Shown in pieces: positions 27,040-36,741 of a stretch of 64,000 nucleotides of DNA (positions are counted from its first letter, which is position 1; every line of letters starts with the position of its first letter). Location of the stretch: the NCBI GenBank assembly GCA_026874595.1, contig JAPPUL010000069.1, positions 1,304,001 to 1,368,000 on the forward strand. Reading direction: 5' to 3'. Both the position numbers and the translations under genes were made by a program. Below the pieces are notes generated by a model. That model ran no database searches. It worked only from the letters and a program-made list of their open reading frames with translations, and was not told where the DNA came from. The DNA comes from Sipunculus nudus (lineage: Eukaryota > Annelida > Sipuncula > Golfingiida > Sipunculidae).

Positions 27040-28320
27040 TTACTTAGAATAGTTAAAAAACTTCTTAAAATCGTCATACTTATATATCCCAGCAGCTTTA
27101 GCAACATCAAACAGATTAAGTAAAATTTTAGCATTATGTACTTCAAGTTTATGACGTAATAGTTTATTTTTCTCACTAATTATATTCCAAATGCTATCAT
27201 CCTGTTTTTGTAAAGCTATGATATCATCGTTAAAATATTTGTCATGGTATATTTTAATATCTTTGAGAAATATTTGTAAGTTTTTTACTTTGAAAAGGTC
27301 ATTATTCTTTAAAATAATGCTTTCAAAAGAGAGGAAAGGGATATCCTGTGGATAAGCTTGTTTTTTATTAGCGAAGTTAATGTTTTTGTTATGAGGGATA
27401 TAGTTGCTGTTTATAAAGACCAAAGTATCTTCAGAATAGATAACATTTTGATGTTTAACGATATCAAAAGAGCGTAAAGAGTCATTAACAAATAAAGCTT
27501 TATAAAAGAGTGTATGTTTATTAAGGTCGCTAGGATTTATAATGTCTTTGTTGTCAAACTGCTTACCATCGTATTTAGAAAAATATTTAAACTTGTATTT
27601 AAAGTTGTTATTAGGTTTAATATTTAAAAAGCCGAGTTGGAATTTGGAAGTAATATTTTTATGATTTCTTAATATAATGAATAAAGAGACATTCCTAAAG
27701 TTTTTGTTGGTAAAGCCAATTCTCATAGAAATCTTTTTGATGTTTTTAGTGTTTAAGATGATACCGTTGTTTAAGTTAATGAAGTTGCCCATTTTGTCAT
27801 GAGGATATATTCTAAAAGGGGGTTTAATAGAAGCAAAAGAAGACTTATGCGGGAAATGGATATGGAAGTAAGCGTTTTTGTAGATATGACTTGGCAAGTT
27901 ATTGACTTTATTGTTTAGGCTGATATTTTGGTTTGGAAAAGAATTTGATTTATTCTTGGGATAATAATTTATAATCCACTTATCAAAAGAGATGTCGTTG
28001 TAAGTGATAGAAAAGCGCGGGATATTTTCATAAAAGGGTTTAAAGAAGAAGTTTTGTAATTTAGGGTTATCTGGGTTTTCATAATAGAGTTTTCTGAAAT
28101 TGGATTGTGAATATAGCCTTGAGTTTTCTTTAGAAAGAAGGGAAGGTAGGAAAGTCTTATTATGTTTTTCAAATAAAGAGAAATCGATTAAAGTAGCCTC
28201 AATAGGATAAGAGCTATTTGTTATAAATAAAGTAAAGCAAATGAAAAGAGAGAATTTAGTATAAAAATGCTGCCCTTCAACTAGATATTTAACGATGTCA
28301 AAAAGTTTAAAGTAAATCAT
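27040..28320 (-). CDS. exported protein, possibly a divergent FlaA-like protein
   Basis: 426 residues, rich in Asn, Lys, Phe and Ile. A hydrophobic segment at about 24-35 (FSLFICFTLFITNS) suggests export. Weak FlaA-like blocks occur in order: ISFDKWIINYY, SSFASIKPPFRIYP, IKKISMRIGFTNKNFRNVSLFIILRN, KFQLGFLNIKPNNNFKYKFKY, and a final LQIFLKDIKIYHDKY resembling the FlaA last strand YVYFDQIKV. This is pattern similarity read by eye. The coding strand is pyrimidine-rich, unlike most genes here. It is divergent from the following lipoprotein (150-base spacer). Alternatively an unrelated beta-sandwich envelope protein. Confidence 0.5.
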   Translation of the reverse strand: MIYFKLFDIVKYLVEGQHFYTKFSLFICFTLFITNSSYPIEATLIDFSLFEKHNKTFLPSLLSKENSRLYSQSNFRKLYYENPDNPKLQNFFFKPFYENIPRFSITYNDISFDKWIINYYPKNKSNSFPNQNISLNNKVNNLPSHIYKNAYFHIHFPHKSSFASIKPPFRIYPHDKMGNFINLNNGIILNTKNIKKISMRIGFTNKNFRNVSLFIILRNHKNITSKFQLGFLNIKPNNNFKYKFKYFSKYDGKQFDNKDIINPSDLNKHTLFYKALFVNDSLRSFDIVKHQNVIYSEDTLVFINSNYIPHNKNINFANKKQAYPQDIPFLSFESIILKNNDLFKVKNLQIFLKDIKIYHDKYFNDDIIALQKQDDSIWNIISEKNKLLRHKLEVHNAKILLNLFDVAKAAGIYKYDDFKKFFNYSK

Positions 28321-28469
28321 AAAAAAAAAAGTGGTAAAATATGTTTGCTAAAAATCTCGGTTTAAAGTTAGAATGACGAAACACTTTTTAGGTGAAATTT
28401 AAAAATGTGTAATAAAGAAAAACAAAACGAGCTAAAAGGAAGCGAGCTTAAATTAAATAAAGATAAGAG

Positions 28470-29579
28470 ATGAAAAAAGGATTAGTATTGCTTTTATTGC
28501 TATTAATTAAAGTAGGATGTGGAACTGACGAGGTAAAATTTTTCGAAGGGAGGTGGTACGGGGCAGGAGATGATATCATACTTAACTTTGCAGGGGATAA
28601 ATTTGTGTTTAAATCGAAAAGGGGAGCTGAACTTGTAAAAGGTAGGGAGGCAGGGAGGGTTTTGAATGCGCGTGAGTATGTAATATATTGGGTAGGAGGG
28701 GGGTTAGGATTACGTAAAAAGTATAAAGAGGGTGAGAGGATAATTTTCAGGGATGCGGTAACGAGTGAAGGAGCTGGTAGTATAGTGATAGAGGTTCCAA
28801 ATATAGGGCTTGAAGGTAGATATTATTTTAATAGGGGGGAGTTTGGAGGGAGGCTGGTAAAGTATTATGAGCTTTTAAGGGAGTATGAAAAGGGTTTATA
28901 TTTGGGAGGAGGGGAGAGCAGAGGAGGAGGAGTTAAAAATTTAACAAATGCTTATAATCTTGAGGTAGTATTGAATGGGGATGCAAAAAGAGGTTTTGGT
29001 AAAAATAATTTAATAGACGGGAATCTAAGTAGTTATTACGAACATTCAGGTCTTATGGGAACACTTGGTCTTGAGCTGGAGTTTTTCTTTTCGAGAGGGA
29101 GAAAAGGGAGGGAAGGGAAAGAAGAGGAAAAAGGGAAAGAGGGAAAAGAGGGAAAAGAGGAAAAAGGGAAAGAGGGAAAAGAGGGAAAAGAGGGAAAAGA
29201 GGGAAGGAGAGAGTTAAGGCACAATTTAAGACTTAGCGGGATAGGGATAGTTAGCTATCCGGACGTAAGATTGAGTAGGCTAGGTGATGGTAGTGTAGCT
29301 TTAAATAATATTAAAGATAGGAAAAAGTACCACCGACTAAAGGAAGCAAGGGTATGGTTTTCGCAGGTGGGCTTAATTAGTCTTGGAGGAGGTGTTAGTA
29401 GTTTCCAAAGAGATGTAATAGATATGGAACTTGAAGATAAATCAGGTTTACAAGTAATTTATTTTTTAAAAGATATATATACAAATGGAGTAAAGCTGCG
29501 GATAAAAGACATATATCCAGGATATTTAAATAATCTTCGTATATATGAGATAATATTTTTCATAAAGGATTTTAATTAA
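28470..29579 (+). CDS. putative lipoprotein with Lys/Glu/Gly repeat insert
   Basis: 369 residues. A short signal peptide ends in a lipobox at C17 (LIKVGC). The early part (FFEGRWYGAGDDIILNFAGDKFVFKS) looks like a small beta-barrel (WYGxG) module. From about 165 there is a discoidin-like region: LNGDAKRGFGKNNLIDGNLSSYYEHS, resuming after the repeat with RLSGIGIVSYPDVR and ending LRIYEIIFFI. A low-complexity KEGKEGK insert (about 210-247) interrupts this domain between strands. Such carbohydrate-binding-like domains are common in surface lipoproteins, but the assignment is by eye. The next gene (29614) follows 34 bases later on the same strand. Confidence 0.65.
   Translation: MKKGLVLLLLLLIKVGCGTDEVKFFEGRWYGAGDDIILNFAGDKFVFKSKRGAELVKGREAGRVLNAREYVIYWVGGGLGLRKKYKEGERIIFRDAVTSEGAGSIVIEVPNIGLEGRYYFNRGEFGGRLVKYYELLREYEKGLYLGGGESRGGGVKNLTNAYNLEVVLNGDAKRGFGKNNLIDGNLSSYYEHSGLMGTLGLELEFFFSRGRKGREGKEEEKGKEGKEGKEEKGKEGKEGKEGKEGRRELRHNLRLSGIGIVSYPDVRLSRLGDGSVALNNIKDRKKYHRLKEARVWFSQVGLISLGGGVSSFQRDVIDMELEDKSGLQVIYFLKDIYTNGVKLRIKDIYPGYLNNLRIYEIIFFIKDFN
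29098..29211 (+). repeat. in-frame purine repeat (codes KEGKEG)
   Basis: About 114 bases of GGGAAAGAG / GGGAAAAGAG-like units inside the lipoprotein gene. Units keep the reading frame (KEG and KEEKG peptides). It is compositionally akin to the KEE tract at 15.7 kb but in an unrelated gene. Confidence 0.85.
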
Positions 29580-29613
29580 TCTAGTGCTATTGTAATATAA
29601 TGAGGACAATTTC

Positions 29614-30540
29614 ATGATAAAATGGTTTAAAAAAGGTTTAGTAATGCTATTGTTAGTAATAAGTTTTGTTAGAGTAGAGACTATGTCTTATGCAAAAGAA
29701 AGCTCGTTACTTTTAATGCAAGCTATTGGATTCAAAGACATATATCTAGGGAGTAGTAAAGAAAACACATTAAAGAAGATAAATAATTATGGACTTGATT
29801 ATATGTTAAGTGATTTTAAAACAAAGATAGTGAGTATAGACCCATATTTTTTATTATCAAAAGAGTTTTTATATAAGTATACAAAGAATGCAATAAAGTA
29901 TGCAATAGAGGGAGAAACTTACTATATAAGTCTAAATGAGCTAGATAGGCTTGGTTCAAATTTCCGAGTCTTAGGAAAGAAAAACAGTTTTGAATTATAC
30001 TACAGTAAGCTATCAAGTTTTAGGATAGGGCAAACAGATGGTATAAAGTTAAACCCGCTTATAAGAGACATACGATTTAGTTTTTATGATGATGCTTTAT
30101 ACAAGATAAATTACCGAGCAAATTTTAGACTTGATGAAATAATAAGATATATAAAGGGATTAAAATCGTTATACGGTAAGTTTAGTTTTAGGTTTGAAGG
30201 GGATTATGCAGTATTCGTGTTTTCTTATGGAGAAATATTGATAACGTTTAAGGTATCGAAAGAGACTTATAATAATATAAGTCACATGGAATATGTTGGC
30301 TACAAAGAGTTTACAAACCAAAAAGTATATGTATCAATATTAAACACAAATCTTAATAATTTGGTTTTAAGATATCAAAATAATGTATATCGAGATATGC
30401 TCTATTTATTTAAAAGACAAGCAGATGAGAATTTAAAAGAGCTTAAGGAAACAATTAAGACTAAAAAGGATGTCCATATAAAAGAGGATACTATAAGGGA
30501 AAGAGATAGGTATAAAGACGTAGATGATCTTCTGGGGTAA
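29614..30540 (+). CDS. exported protein of unknown function
   Basis: 308 residues. The signal peptide is LVMLLLVISFVRVETMSYAKES, with probable cleavage after SYA, so it is likely periplasmic or surface-exposed. The rest is soluble with alternating strand/helix character (GKFSFRFEGDYAVFVFSYGEILITFKVS), and the C-terminal ~60 residues are a charged helix. I recognise no family. GAGGA lies 8 bases before ATG 29614. It probably shares a transcript with the upstream lipoprotein, and it is convergent with trxB, 9 bases apart. Confidence 0.6.
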   Translation: MIKWFKKGLVMLLLVISFVRVETMSYAKESSLLLMQAIGFKDIYLGSSKENTLKKINNYGLDYMLSDFKTKIVSIDPYFLLSKEFLYKYTKNAIKYAIEGETYYISLNELDRLGSNFRVLGKKNSFELYYSKLSSFRIGQTDGIKLNPLIRDIRFSFYDDALYKINYRANFRLDEIIRYIKGLKSLYGKFSFRFEGDYAVFVFSYGEILITFKVSKETYNNISHMEYVGYKEFTNQKVYVSILNTNLNNLVLRYQNNVYRDMLYLFKRQADENLKELKETIKTKKDVHIKEDTIRERDRYKDVDDLLG

Positions 30541-30549
30541 GCTTATAAA

Positions 30550-31506
30550 CTATAAACCTTTAGAAGCAAGCCATCTCTCAGCATCCAAAGCAGCCATACA
30601 CCCAGTGCCAGCAGAAGTAACAGCCTGCCTATAGTAATCATCAATAACATCACCAGCAGCAAAAACACCTTCAACATTAGTTATAGTCCGAAAAGATTTG
30701 CTGAGTTTAATGTAACCGCTATTAGTAAGCTCTATTTGTCCTTTAATAAATTCAGTAATAGGAGTATGCCCAATAGCAACAAAAAGCCCCCCAACATCAA
30801 GCTTAGATGAGCTTCCATCCTTAGTATCTTCAAGTTCTAAAGACTTTATAAAGTCCTGTCCAACTATCTTAGTAACTTTTTTATTCCAGTGAATAGTAAC
30901 ATTCTTTTTCTGAAAAAGATGTTGTTGCATAACGTGAGTTGCCCGAAGTTTATCTCTTCTATGAATTAAATGAACGGTTGAGGCAAACTTAGTAAGATAA
31001 GTAGCCTCTTCTAAAGCAGTATCCCCACCGCCGACAACGGCAAGTTCCTTACCTTTATAAACAGGCAAAGCGCCATCACAAACGGCACAAGCAGAAACCC
31101 CGCCCCCACTTTGAGCAAGCCGAGATTCATTATCAATGCCAAGCCAATTGGCCTTAGCCCCTGTTGCAATTATAACAGAGTGAGCCTTAACTTCATTGCC
31201 CTTACTATCTGTTAGAGTAAAAGGAGAAGATGAGAAGTCAACCTTAACAATTGACTCAGTAACAGATCTAACATCAAATCGTTTAGCCTGTTTTTTCATA
31301 GTCTCCATAAGGTCAGGCCCACGAATACCCTCAGGGAATCCAGGAAAGTTGTCAACATCGTTAGTAAACATAAGTTGGCCACCGGGGAGTAAATCTTGAG
31401 TAATTTGGCCCTCATAAAGGAAAGGATTTAAGTTAGCACGAGCAGCATAAATGGAGGCAGTCCAACCTGCGGGTCCAGAGCCGATAATAATAAGTTTTTC
31501 GGTCAT
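30550..31506 (-). CDS. trxB: thioredoxin-disulfide reductase
   Basis: 318 residues, the low-molecular-weight bacterial type. It transfers electrons from NADPH through FAD to thioredoxin. The FAD-binding GSGPAGWTASIYAAR motif is at 8-22, the redox-active pair lies in SACAVCDGALP (CxxC about 137-140), the NADPH-binding GGGDTALEEATYL follows, and the C-terminal FVAAGDVID...GTGCMAALDAERWL matches the second FAD contact. All key residues are intact. No thioredoxin gene is adjacent. It stands alone between convergent and divergent neighbours. Confidence 0.96.
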   Translation of the reverse strand: MTEKLIIIGSGPAGWTASIYAARANLNPFLYEGQITQDLLPGGQLMFTNDVDNFPGFPEGIRGPDLMETMKKQAKRFDVRSVTESIVKVDFSSSPFTLTDSKGNEVKAHSVIIATGAKANWLGIDNESRLAQSGGGVSACAVCDGALPVYKGKELAVVGGGDTALEEATYLTKFASTVHLIHRRDKLRATHVMQQHLFQKKNVTIHWNKKVTKIVGQDFIKSLELEDTKDGSSSKLDVGGLFVAIGHTPITEFIKGQIELTNSGYIKLSKSFRTITNVEGVFAAGDVIDDYYRQAVTSAGTGCMAALDAERWLASKGL

Positions 31507-31766
31507 GAGTCTATCCTAAGCTTTATTTAAGGTTTTATGAGTATTTTATTTACTATTTTGGGATAAGAAAATAAGCAATTACTAATTTAATAATAAAAAT
31601 AATATAAAAAAAAAGAATTGCAAATTCCTAATGTTTTTTTAATCTAAAGGCTCGATTAAAGTATATATTTTAGTTTTGTTACTATCAGTAAATAGATTAT
31701 AAGGGATTCTTAGAATACTAATTAAGAGTATGTTTATGTAGTTTGTATAGTTTATGTAGGGGGAAA

Positions 31767-32435
31767 ATGTTATTAAAGATAAAGGATTTGCAAAAGGGAT
31801 ATATGGAGGGTTTGGTCGAACGTAAGGTATTGGATGGATGTGCTTTAGAAGTTGCTGAGGGGGAGTTTGTAGTTGTAACGGGAGAGAGTGGTAGCGGTAA
31901 GAGCACATTGTTAAACTTGATATCAGGAATAGATAAAGCGGATGGAGGGCAGATATGGTTTGGCGGCGAGTTGGTAAGCAAGATGAAAGACCAAAAGCTA
32001 AGTGAGCTTCGTCGAGACAAGATAGGGATAGTATTTCAATTTTTCAATTTGCTACCAGGCCTTAGCGCCCAAGAGAACGTAATGCTGTCTTTATTGTTTA
32101 AAGGTATAAGTTATAAAGATGCATCAGAACGGGCACAGTTTTTGTTAAACGAGGTAGGACTTTTAGGGAAGGAGGGTTCTTTACCGGATGAGTTATCAGG
32201 TGGTGAGATGCAAAGGGTATCAATAGCGCGGGCGTTGTCAACGGAGCCGAAATTGATATTAGCCGATGAGCCAACGGGAAATTTAGATATAGAAAATAGT
32301 TTATTAGTACTTGATATTTTTGAGAAGATGGTGAGCTTACATAAAAGCGCGGTAATATTGGTAACCCACGATGAGAAGATATACAAACGAGGAGGTGTTA
32401 GTCGTTATAAGCTTTCTTGCGGGAGTCTTTATTAG
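31767..32435 (+). CDS. ABC transporter ATP-binding protein (LolD/YbbA type)
   Basis: About 222 residues. Walker A GESGSGKSTLLNLISG (about 38-53), Q-loop in FQFFNLLPGLSAQENV, signature LSGGEMQRVSIARAL, Walker B LILADEPTGNLD and the H-loop VTHD are all present. The family powers export or lipoprotein release with FtsX-type permeases. The open frame begins at a TTG (31743), but ATG 31767 with AGGGGG just upstream matches the family start (LLKIKDLQKGY). The permease gene follows after 30 bases, so the pair is one transporter. Confidence 0.9.
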   Translation: MLLKIKDLQKGYMEGLVERKVLDGCALEVAEGEFVVVTGESGSGKSTLLNLISGIDKADGGQIWFGGELVSKMKDQKLSELRRDKIGIVFQFFNLLPGLSAQENVMLSLLFKGISYKDASERAQFLLNEVGLLGKEGSLPDELSGGEMQRVSIARALSTEPKLILADEPTGNLDIENSLLVLDIFEKMVSLHKSAVILVTHDEKIYKRGGVSRYKLSCGSLY

Positions 32436-32465
32436 TTATTTTGTTATGGAAGCAGGTATTATTAA

Positions 32466-35129
32466 ATGATTAAGATGCTTAGGGTTGGCAAACTATTCCT
32501 AAAGCCTTATATAAAAGGTAATAAGGTAAAGCTTCTTATTACGTTAATAGGAATATCGCTTGGGGTTGGAGTATTCGTGGCGGTGGAGGGGGCGTCAAAT
32601 AGCGTTAGACAGTCGATGCAAAACCTACTGAACGTGATATCGAGTGGGACAGTAGATATAGAGGTAGTGCGAGGGCGTGGAGGTTTTTCGGAGGAGGTAT
32701 ATAAGGATATATATGAGATGGAGGGTATAAAGGAAGCACATCCTGTATTGCTAAATAAGACTAAAGCGAAGCTGGGGACTTTAGAAAAGACATTGTATGT
32801 ATTTGGAATAGATGTAACAAGGCGTGGTATTGTAAATATAGAAGGGGTATCTAATGTAGGGTTAGGAGCTGAGGGAGAAAGGGGAGGAGTAAGAGGGGAG
32901 GGAGGAAAAGATGAAGGCAGTTCAGATTATAATTTTGATTTAGAATTGTTTCTAACAAAGCCAGGTAGCGTGATAGTAGGAAGAGGTTTCGTAAATAGAT
33001 ATAAAGGTGTAAGGAGCTTTAAACTTGTAACGGCTCATGGAGTTATAGAGTGTGAGATAGTGGGTATATTGTCGGGGGAAGATAGTATATCACAACGAAG
33101 TAACATAGTGTTAATGGATTTGTACGCAAGTCAATATTTATTTAAGAGGGAAGGGCGACTTGACAGAGTAGATATAAAGGTTATGGAAGTAGCGGATAGG
33201 GATGTAGTAATAAATAAGTTAAAAGGGATATTGAAAGGAGGATTTAGTATAAATGAGAAAGGCCATAGCGTACGACAATTCGGGAATTTATATAAATCGT
33301 TTGACCTAAATTTAAAGGTGGTAAGCTTCATTTCGCTTTTGGTGGGAATATACTTGATAATGAATACAATAGGCTCATCAATAACACAAAAGAAGCGGGA
33401 GATTGGAATAATACGTTCTATAGGTGGCAGTCGAGGTGATATAGTTAGAATATTTACATTAAAGGGCTTAGTGATAGGGCTTGTTGGTTCTGCGTTCGGG
33501 ATATTGTTAGGTTATATACTCTCCTATGTTGCAGTAGAGGCATTTCGTTATAATATTATGTATAAATCATTACTTGAGGGTAGTGAGTTTAAATTATCCT
33601 ATATGATATTATTAAAGGGTTTTATATTTGGCTTTCTTAGTACAATGGTAGCGACATTCATACCGATACTGATAAGTTTTAGAAAGATGCCAAATTATAG
33701 CATACGACCTTATGCTAATATACAAGCTAATAGGAGTAGCTTGAATGTGCGATTATTATACATTTTAGGTCTTATAATATTTGTTTTAGGGTTTATACTA
33801 GCGCTTATGGGAATGTATGTAGGGGATGCACTATATGGCTTTCTATCAAATTTTCTAATAATAGTAGGTTTTACAAGCATTTTACCCTACATAACGGAAC
33901 ATATAATAAAATGGTCTGACATGGCATTAAAACGGCTACTAATAAAGAGAAGAGATTCATTTGAGCTAAAGCTAGGGATAAGTAATACGGGGGGAATAAG
34001 TCTTGGCAAAAGCGTGCTTGCAATGAGCACTTTAATGATAAGTATAGGTTTAATAGTAAACATCTCAATATTGGTAGAAAGTTATCATAAAACGCTTGAG
34101 GATTGGTTTGTAAATGTAAACAACGCAGACATATCGATAGTATCAGGTTCAACATATTCTGAAGGAGATATCTTTGCGATGGAATCAAATCGGCTAGGAG
34201 AGCTTTCTAATCTTAAGGAAAAATATATAGAAGACATAGACTATTACAGATTTATGCTGTCCTCGTATAAGGGAGAAGTAGTTGAGCTGCATTCATTCCG
34301 ACTAGACATCATGCAAAAGCGGGTTCGATATAGATACGAAGGAGGAACAGCGCAGGAGGCATATAAGCTTATGGAGGAGGGAGATGGGGTATTAATATCG
34401 TCAAAGCTTGCAAATAGGTTTAATTTGGCTTTAGGAGATGAGCTATACCTATCTGGTGATAGAGGGAGTTTAGATATTGGGCCATTTAAGGTAGCAGGGA
34501 TAGTAATAAACTATCCTTCAAGTAAAGGGATAGTGTCAATTCCAAGGAAGACGTATATAAAACATTTTAAAGACGATAAAGTAGACATATTCAAAGTTTA
34601 TTTAAAAGAAGGCGTTACAAGTCAAAATTTCAAGCAAGCGTTTTATAAGGGAGTAAAAGAGCCAGACACACTAATCGTAACAACACTTAAGGAGTTTAAG
34701 GAAGAGATATTTAAAGCTATAGACGAGACATTTTATATGTTTAACGTACTGTCTGTTATAACAGTATTTATAGCGATAATAGGCTTAATAAATGCGTTAT
34801 TATCCTCGGTAGTAGACAGAAGACGCGAGATAGGGATATTGAAGGCACTAGGTGCTTTAAAAGGCCAAATAGTTAAGATAATAGTTACACAATCGACATT
34901 TATAGGGTTTATAAGTGCACTTTTAGGGTTAGTAAGCGGGATACTGCTATCATTAGTTACAGTAAATATAATAAATAAACACACAGTAGGCTGGCATTTA
35001 GATTATACTATCTCGCCTGAGATATTATATATACTATTACTATTTCCAATATTATCGATCTTATCAGGTTATTATCCGGCTTTGAAAGCTAGTGAAATAG
35101 TCCCGAGGGTGGCATTAGAGTATGAATAA
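32466..35129 (+). CDS. FtsX-like ABC permease, YbbP/MacB-superfamily (10 membrane segments)
   Basis: 887 residues. By eye there are ten hydrophobic segments: one near residue 20, three between ~285 and ~400, two at ~425-475, one near 525, and three at ~755-880. The periplasmic loops are large. Two FtsX domains carry the typical KREIGIIRSIGGSRGDIVRIF and RREIGILKALGALKGQIVKII cytoplasmic blocks. Ten segments with two FtsX domains resemble YbbP and LolE-like exporters of envelope lipids or lipoproteins. A low-complexity glycine/glutamate insert lies at about 135-155. It pairs with the preceding ATPase and overlaps proB by 8 bases. Confidence 0.85.
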   Translation: MIKMLRVGKLFLKPYIKGNKVKLLITLIGISLGVGVFVAVEGASNSVRQSMQNLLNVISSGTVDIEVVRGRGGFSEEVYKDIYEMEGIKEAHPVLLNKTKAKLGTLEKTLYVFGIDVTRRGIVNIEGVSNVGLGAEGERGGVRGEGGKDEGSSDYNFDLELFLTKPGSVIVGRGFVNRYKGVRSFKLVTAHGVIECEIVGILSGEDSISQRSNIVLMDLYASQYLFKREGRLDRVDIKVMEVADRDVVINKLKGILKGGFSINEKGHSVRQFGNLYKSFDLNLKVVSFISLLVGIYLIMNTIGSSITQKKREIGIIRSIGGSRGDIVRIFTLKGLVIGLVGSAFGILLGYILSYVAVEAFRYNIMYKSLLEGSEFKLSYMILLKGFIFGFLSTMVATFIPILISFRKMPNYSIRPYANIQANRSSLNVRLLYILGLIIFVLGFILALMGMYVGDALYGFLSNFLIIVGFTSILPYITEHIIKWSDMALKRLLIKRRDSFELKLGISNTGGISLGKSVLAMSTLMISIGLIVNISILVESYHKTLEDWFVNVNNADISIVSGSTYSEGDIFAMESNRLGELSNLKEKYIEDIDYYRFMLSSYKGEVVELHSFRLDIMQKRVRYRYEGGTAQEAYKLMEEGDGVLISSKLANRFNLALGDELYLSGDRGSLDIGPFKVAGIVINYPSSKGIVSIPRKTYIKHFKDDKVDIFKVYLKEGVTSQNFKQAFYKGVKEPDTLIVTTLKEFKEEIFKAIDETFYMFNVLSVITVFIAIIGLINALLSSVVDRRREIGILKALGALKGQIVKIIVTQSTFIGFISALLGLVSGILLSLVTVNIINKHTVGWHLDYTISPEILYILLLFPILSILSGYYPALKASEIVPRVALEYE

Positions 35130-36267
35130 GCTAATGAATAAAGAAATTAGGCAATCTTTTTATAAAGGTAAAGATAGGGTTGTAGTAAAGGTAGGAAGCA
35201 GTTTGCTTGTAGAGGATGGCAAATTAAGTAAGGATAAGATAGAAAAGATATGCAAACAGATAATATTGCTTAAAGAGAAGGTTAAGGATGTAGTAGTTAT
35301 TACAAGCGGAGCTGTTGGAGCTGGATATTCGTTATTGTTAAATAACAGGATGCCAAACACAATACCGTTAAAACAAGCAAGTGCAAGCATAGGCCAAGTT
35401 CTTGTTATGAAATATTATACAGAGCTACTTGGCAGGGCAGATTTTCTTGTTAGTCAAATTCTTTTAACAGATGCGGTATTAAAGGATAGGGAGAGGTATG
35501 TAAATGCAAGAAACACATTAAACACACTCCTTAAATACAACGTGATACCGATAGTAAATGAGAATGACACAGTATCGGTTGATGAGATAAAGTTTGGGGA
35601 TAATGATAGTCTTGCGGCTTTAGTTACGAGTTTAATAGATGCTGATTTACTAATAATTTTATCAGATGTTGAAGGATTTTATAAAGATTTTGAATTAGAG
35701 GCAAAACGAAAGCTCTTACATGTAATACCAAAGATAACAAAAGAAATAGAATTTTATGCGAAAAAGGAAAGTAGCAAGATAAGTAAAGGCGGCATGATAA
35801 CGAAGATAAAAGCGGCAAAGGTAACTACAGAACAAGGGATAGCGGTTTTAGTTGCTAATGGTAGGAAAGAAGACATAATAGAGAGGATATATGGCGGTGA
35901 GGTTGAAGGGAGTCTATTTTTACCTTCGAAGGGTTTTGTACCAAAGAATAAGAAAAGATGGATACATTTGAATGCGAGGGCAAAGGGTAAGGTACGAGTT
36001 GATGCTAATGCCTATAAAGCAGTTGGAAAAGATAATAAGAGTTTGCTTGCGAAGGGGATATTGGGTACGGAAGGGGATTATGAGGCATATGATATAATTG
36101 AGTTAACGGATTTGGAAGACAAGGTGTTTGCAAAAGGAATAATCTATTATAGTAAATTGGAGATAGAAAAGATAAAGGGCTTACACTCAAAAGAGATAGA
36201 GGGTGTACTTGGCTACTGTCATTATAACGTGGTGGTTCACAAAGACAATTTAGCGTTAATAGATTAA
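35122..36267 (+). CDS. proB: glutamate 5-kinase
   Basis: 381 residues with kinase and C-terminal PUA domains, the full bacterial length. It catalyses the first step of proline synthesis. Motifs: VVKVGSSLLVEDGKLS (about 15-30), ITSGAVGAGYSLL, PIVNENDTVSVDEIKFGDNDSLAALVTSL, LIILSDVEGFY, and KGGMITKIKAAK. The PUA part begins near 285 (KRWIHLNARAKGKVRVDANA). Its ATG lies inside the last codons of the ABC permease; a second in-frame ATG (35134) follows. proA is not in the window. The stop overlaps the end of the convergent small gene by 4 bases. Confidence 0.94.
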   Translation: MNKLMNKEIRQSFYKGKDRVVVKVGSSLLVEDGKLSKDKIEKICKQIILLKEKVKDVVVITSGAVGAGYSLLLNNRMPNTIPLKQASASIGQVLVMKYYTELLGRADFLVSQILLTDAVLKDRERYVNARNTLNTLLKYNVIPIVNENDTVSVDEIKFGDNDSLAALVTSLIDADLLIILSDVEGFYKDFELEAKRKLLHVIPKITKEIEFYAKKESSKISKGGMITKIKAAKVTTEQGIAVLVANGRKEDIIERIYGGEVEGSLFLPSKGFVPKNKKRWIHLNARAKGKVRVDANAYKAVGKDNKSLLAKGILGTEGDYEAYDIIELTDLEDKVFAKGIIYYSKLEIEKIKGLHSKEIEGVLGYCHYNVVVHKDNLALID

Positions 36268-36587
36268 GTTAAAAGGTCAATAATATGTCCTTTGAAAGGG
36301 TCTTTGGTTATGCTATTTTTTTGCGTAAGACGTTTTTGTATTTTGCTATTAAGTGGTTTATAAGAGTGATTATGCTGGTCATGAGGGTCAAAATAGGTTT
36401 GTTGGCTTTCTTCAGATTCTTGGTCAATGGAAGTAACGCTCTCATCGATCTTCTTTGATTTATTCTGATACAAAGCCTCATAATACAATTGAGTCTTAGA
36501 CTGTTGCATATAATGCTTAGAATAAATCTGTCCGGCATAATCCGACTGACCTAAAACAACCTGCATATCTAAAGGTTTAAGCGGCAT
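36264..36587 (-). CDS. small conserved-looking hypothetical protein
   Basis: 107 residues with no membrane segment. It begins MPLKPLDMQVVLGQSDYAG. This resembles short proteins in spirochaetes and clostridia that start with an M-x-L-x-P-I-D-x-Q pattern, followed by a polar, helical, variable region; function unknown to me. The rest is rich in Gln, Lys and Ser, with DPHDQHNH near the middle and a final KDPFKGHIIDLL. Convergent with proB, with stops overlapping by 4 bases. The start motif makes it more likely to be real than chance. Confidence 0.55.
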   Translation of the reverse strand: MPLKPLDMQVVLGQSDYAGQIYSKHYMQQSKTQLYYEALYQNKSKKIDESVTSIDQESEESQQTYFDPHDQHNHSYKPLNSKIQKRLTQKNSITKDPFKGHIIDLLT

Positions 36588-36741
36588 AAATGTACTCTAA
36601 AAACGAACTTAAGTATTAATAAAATATATTATAAATATAACACTAAATAGAGATTATATGTAAGGGAACAATATTTGCTAATTAAAGTCATGCAGTTAGT
36701 ATAATTAGGATATATAAAAATGTGAGGAGGAGGAGAATATA

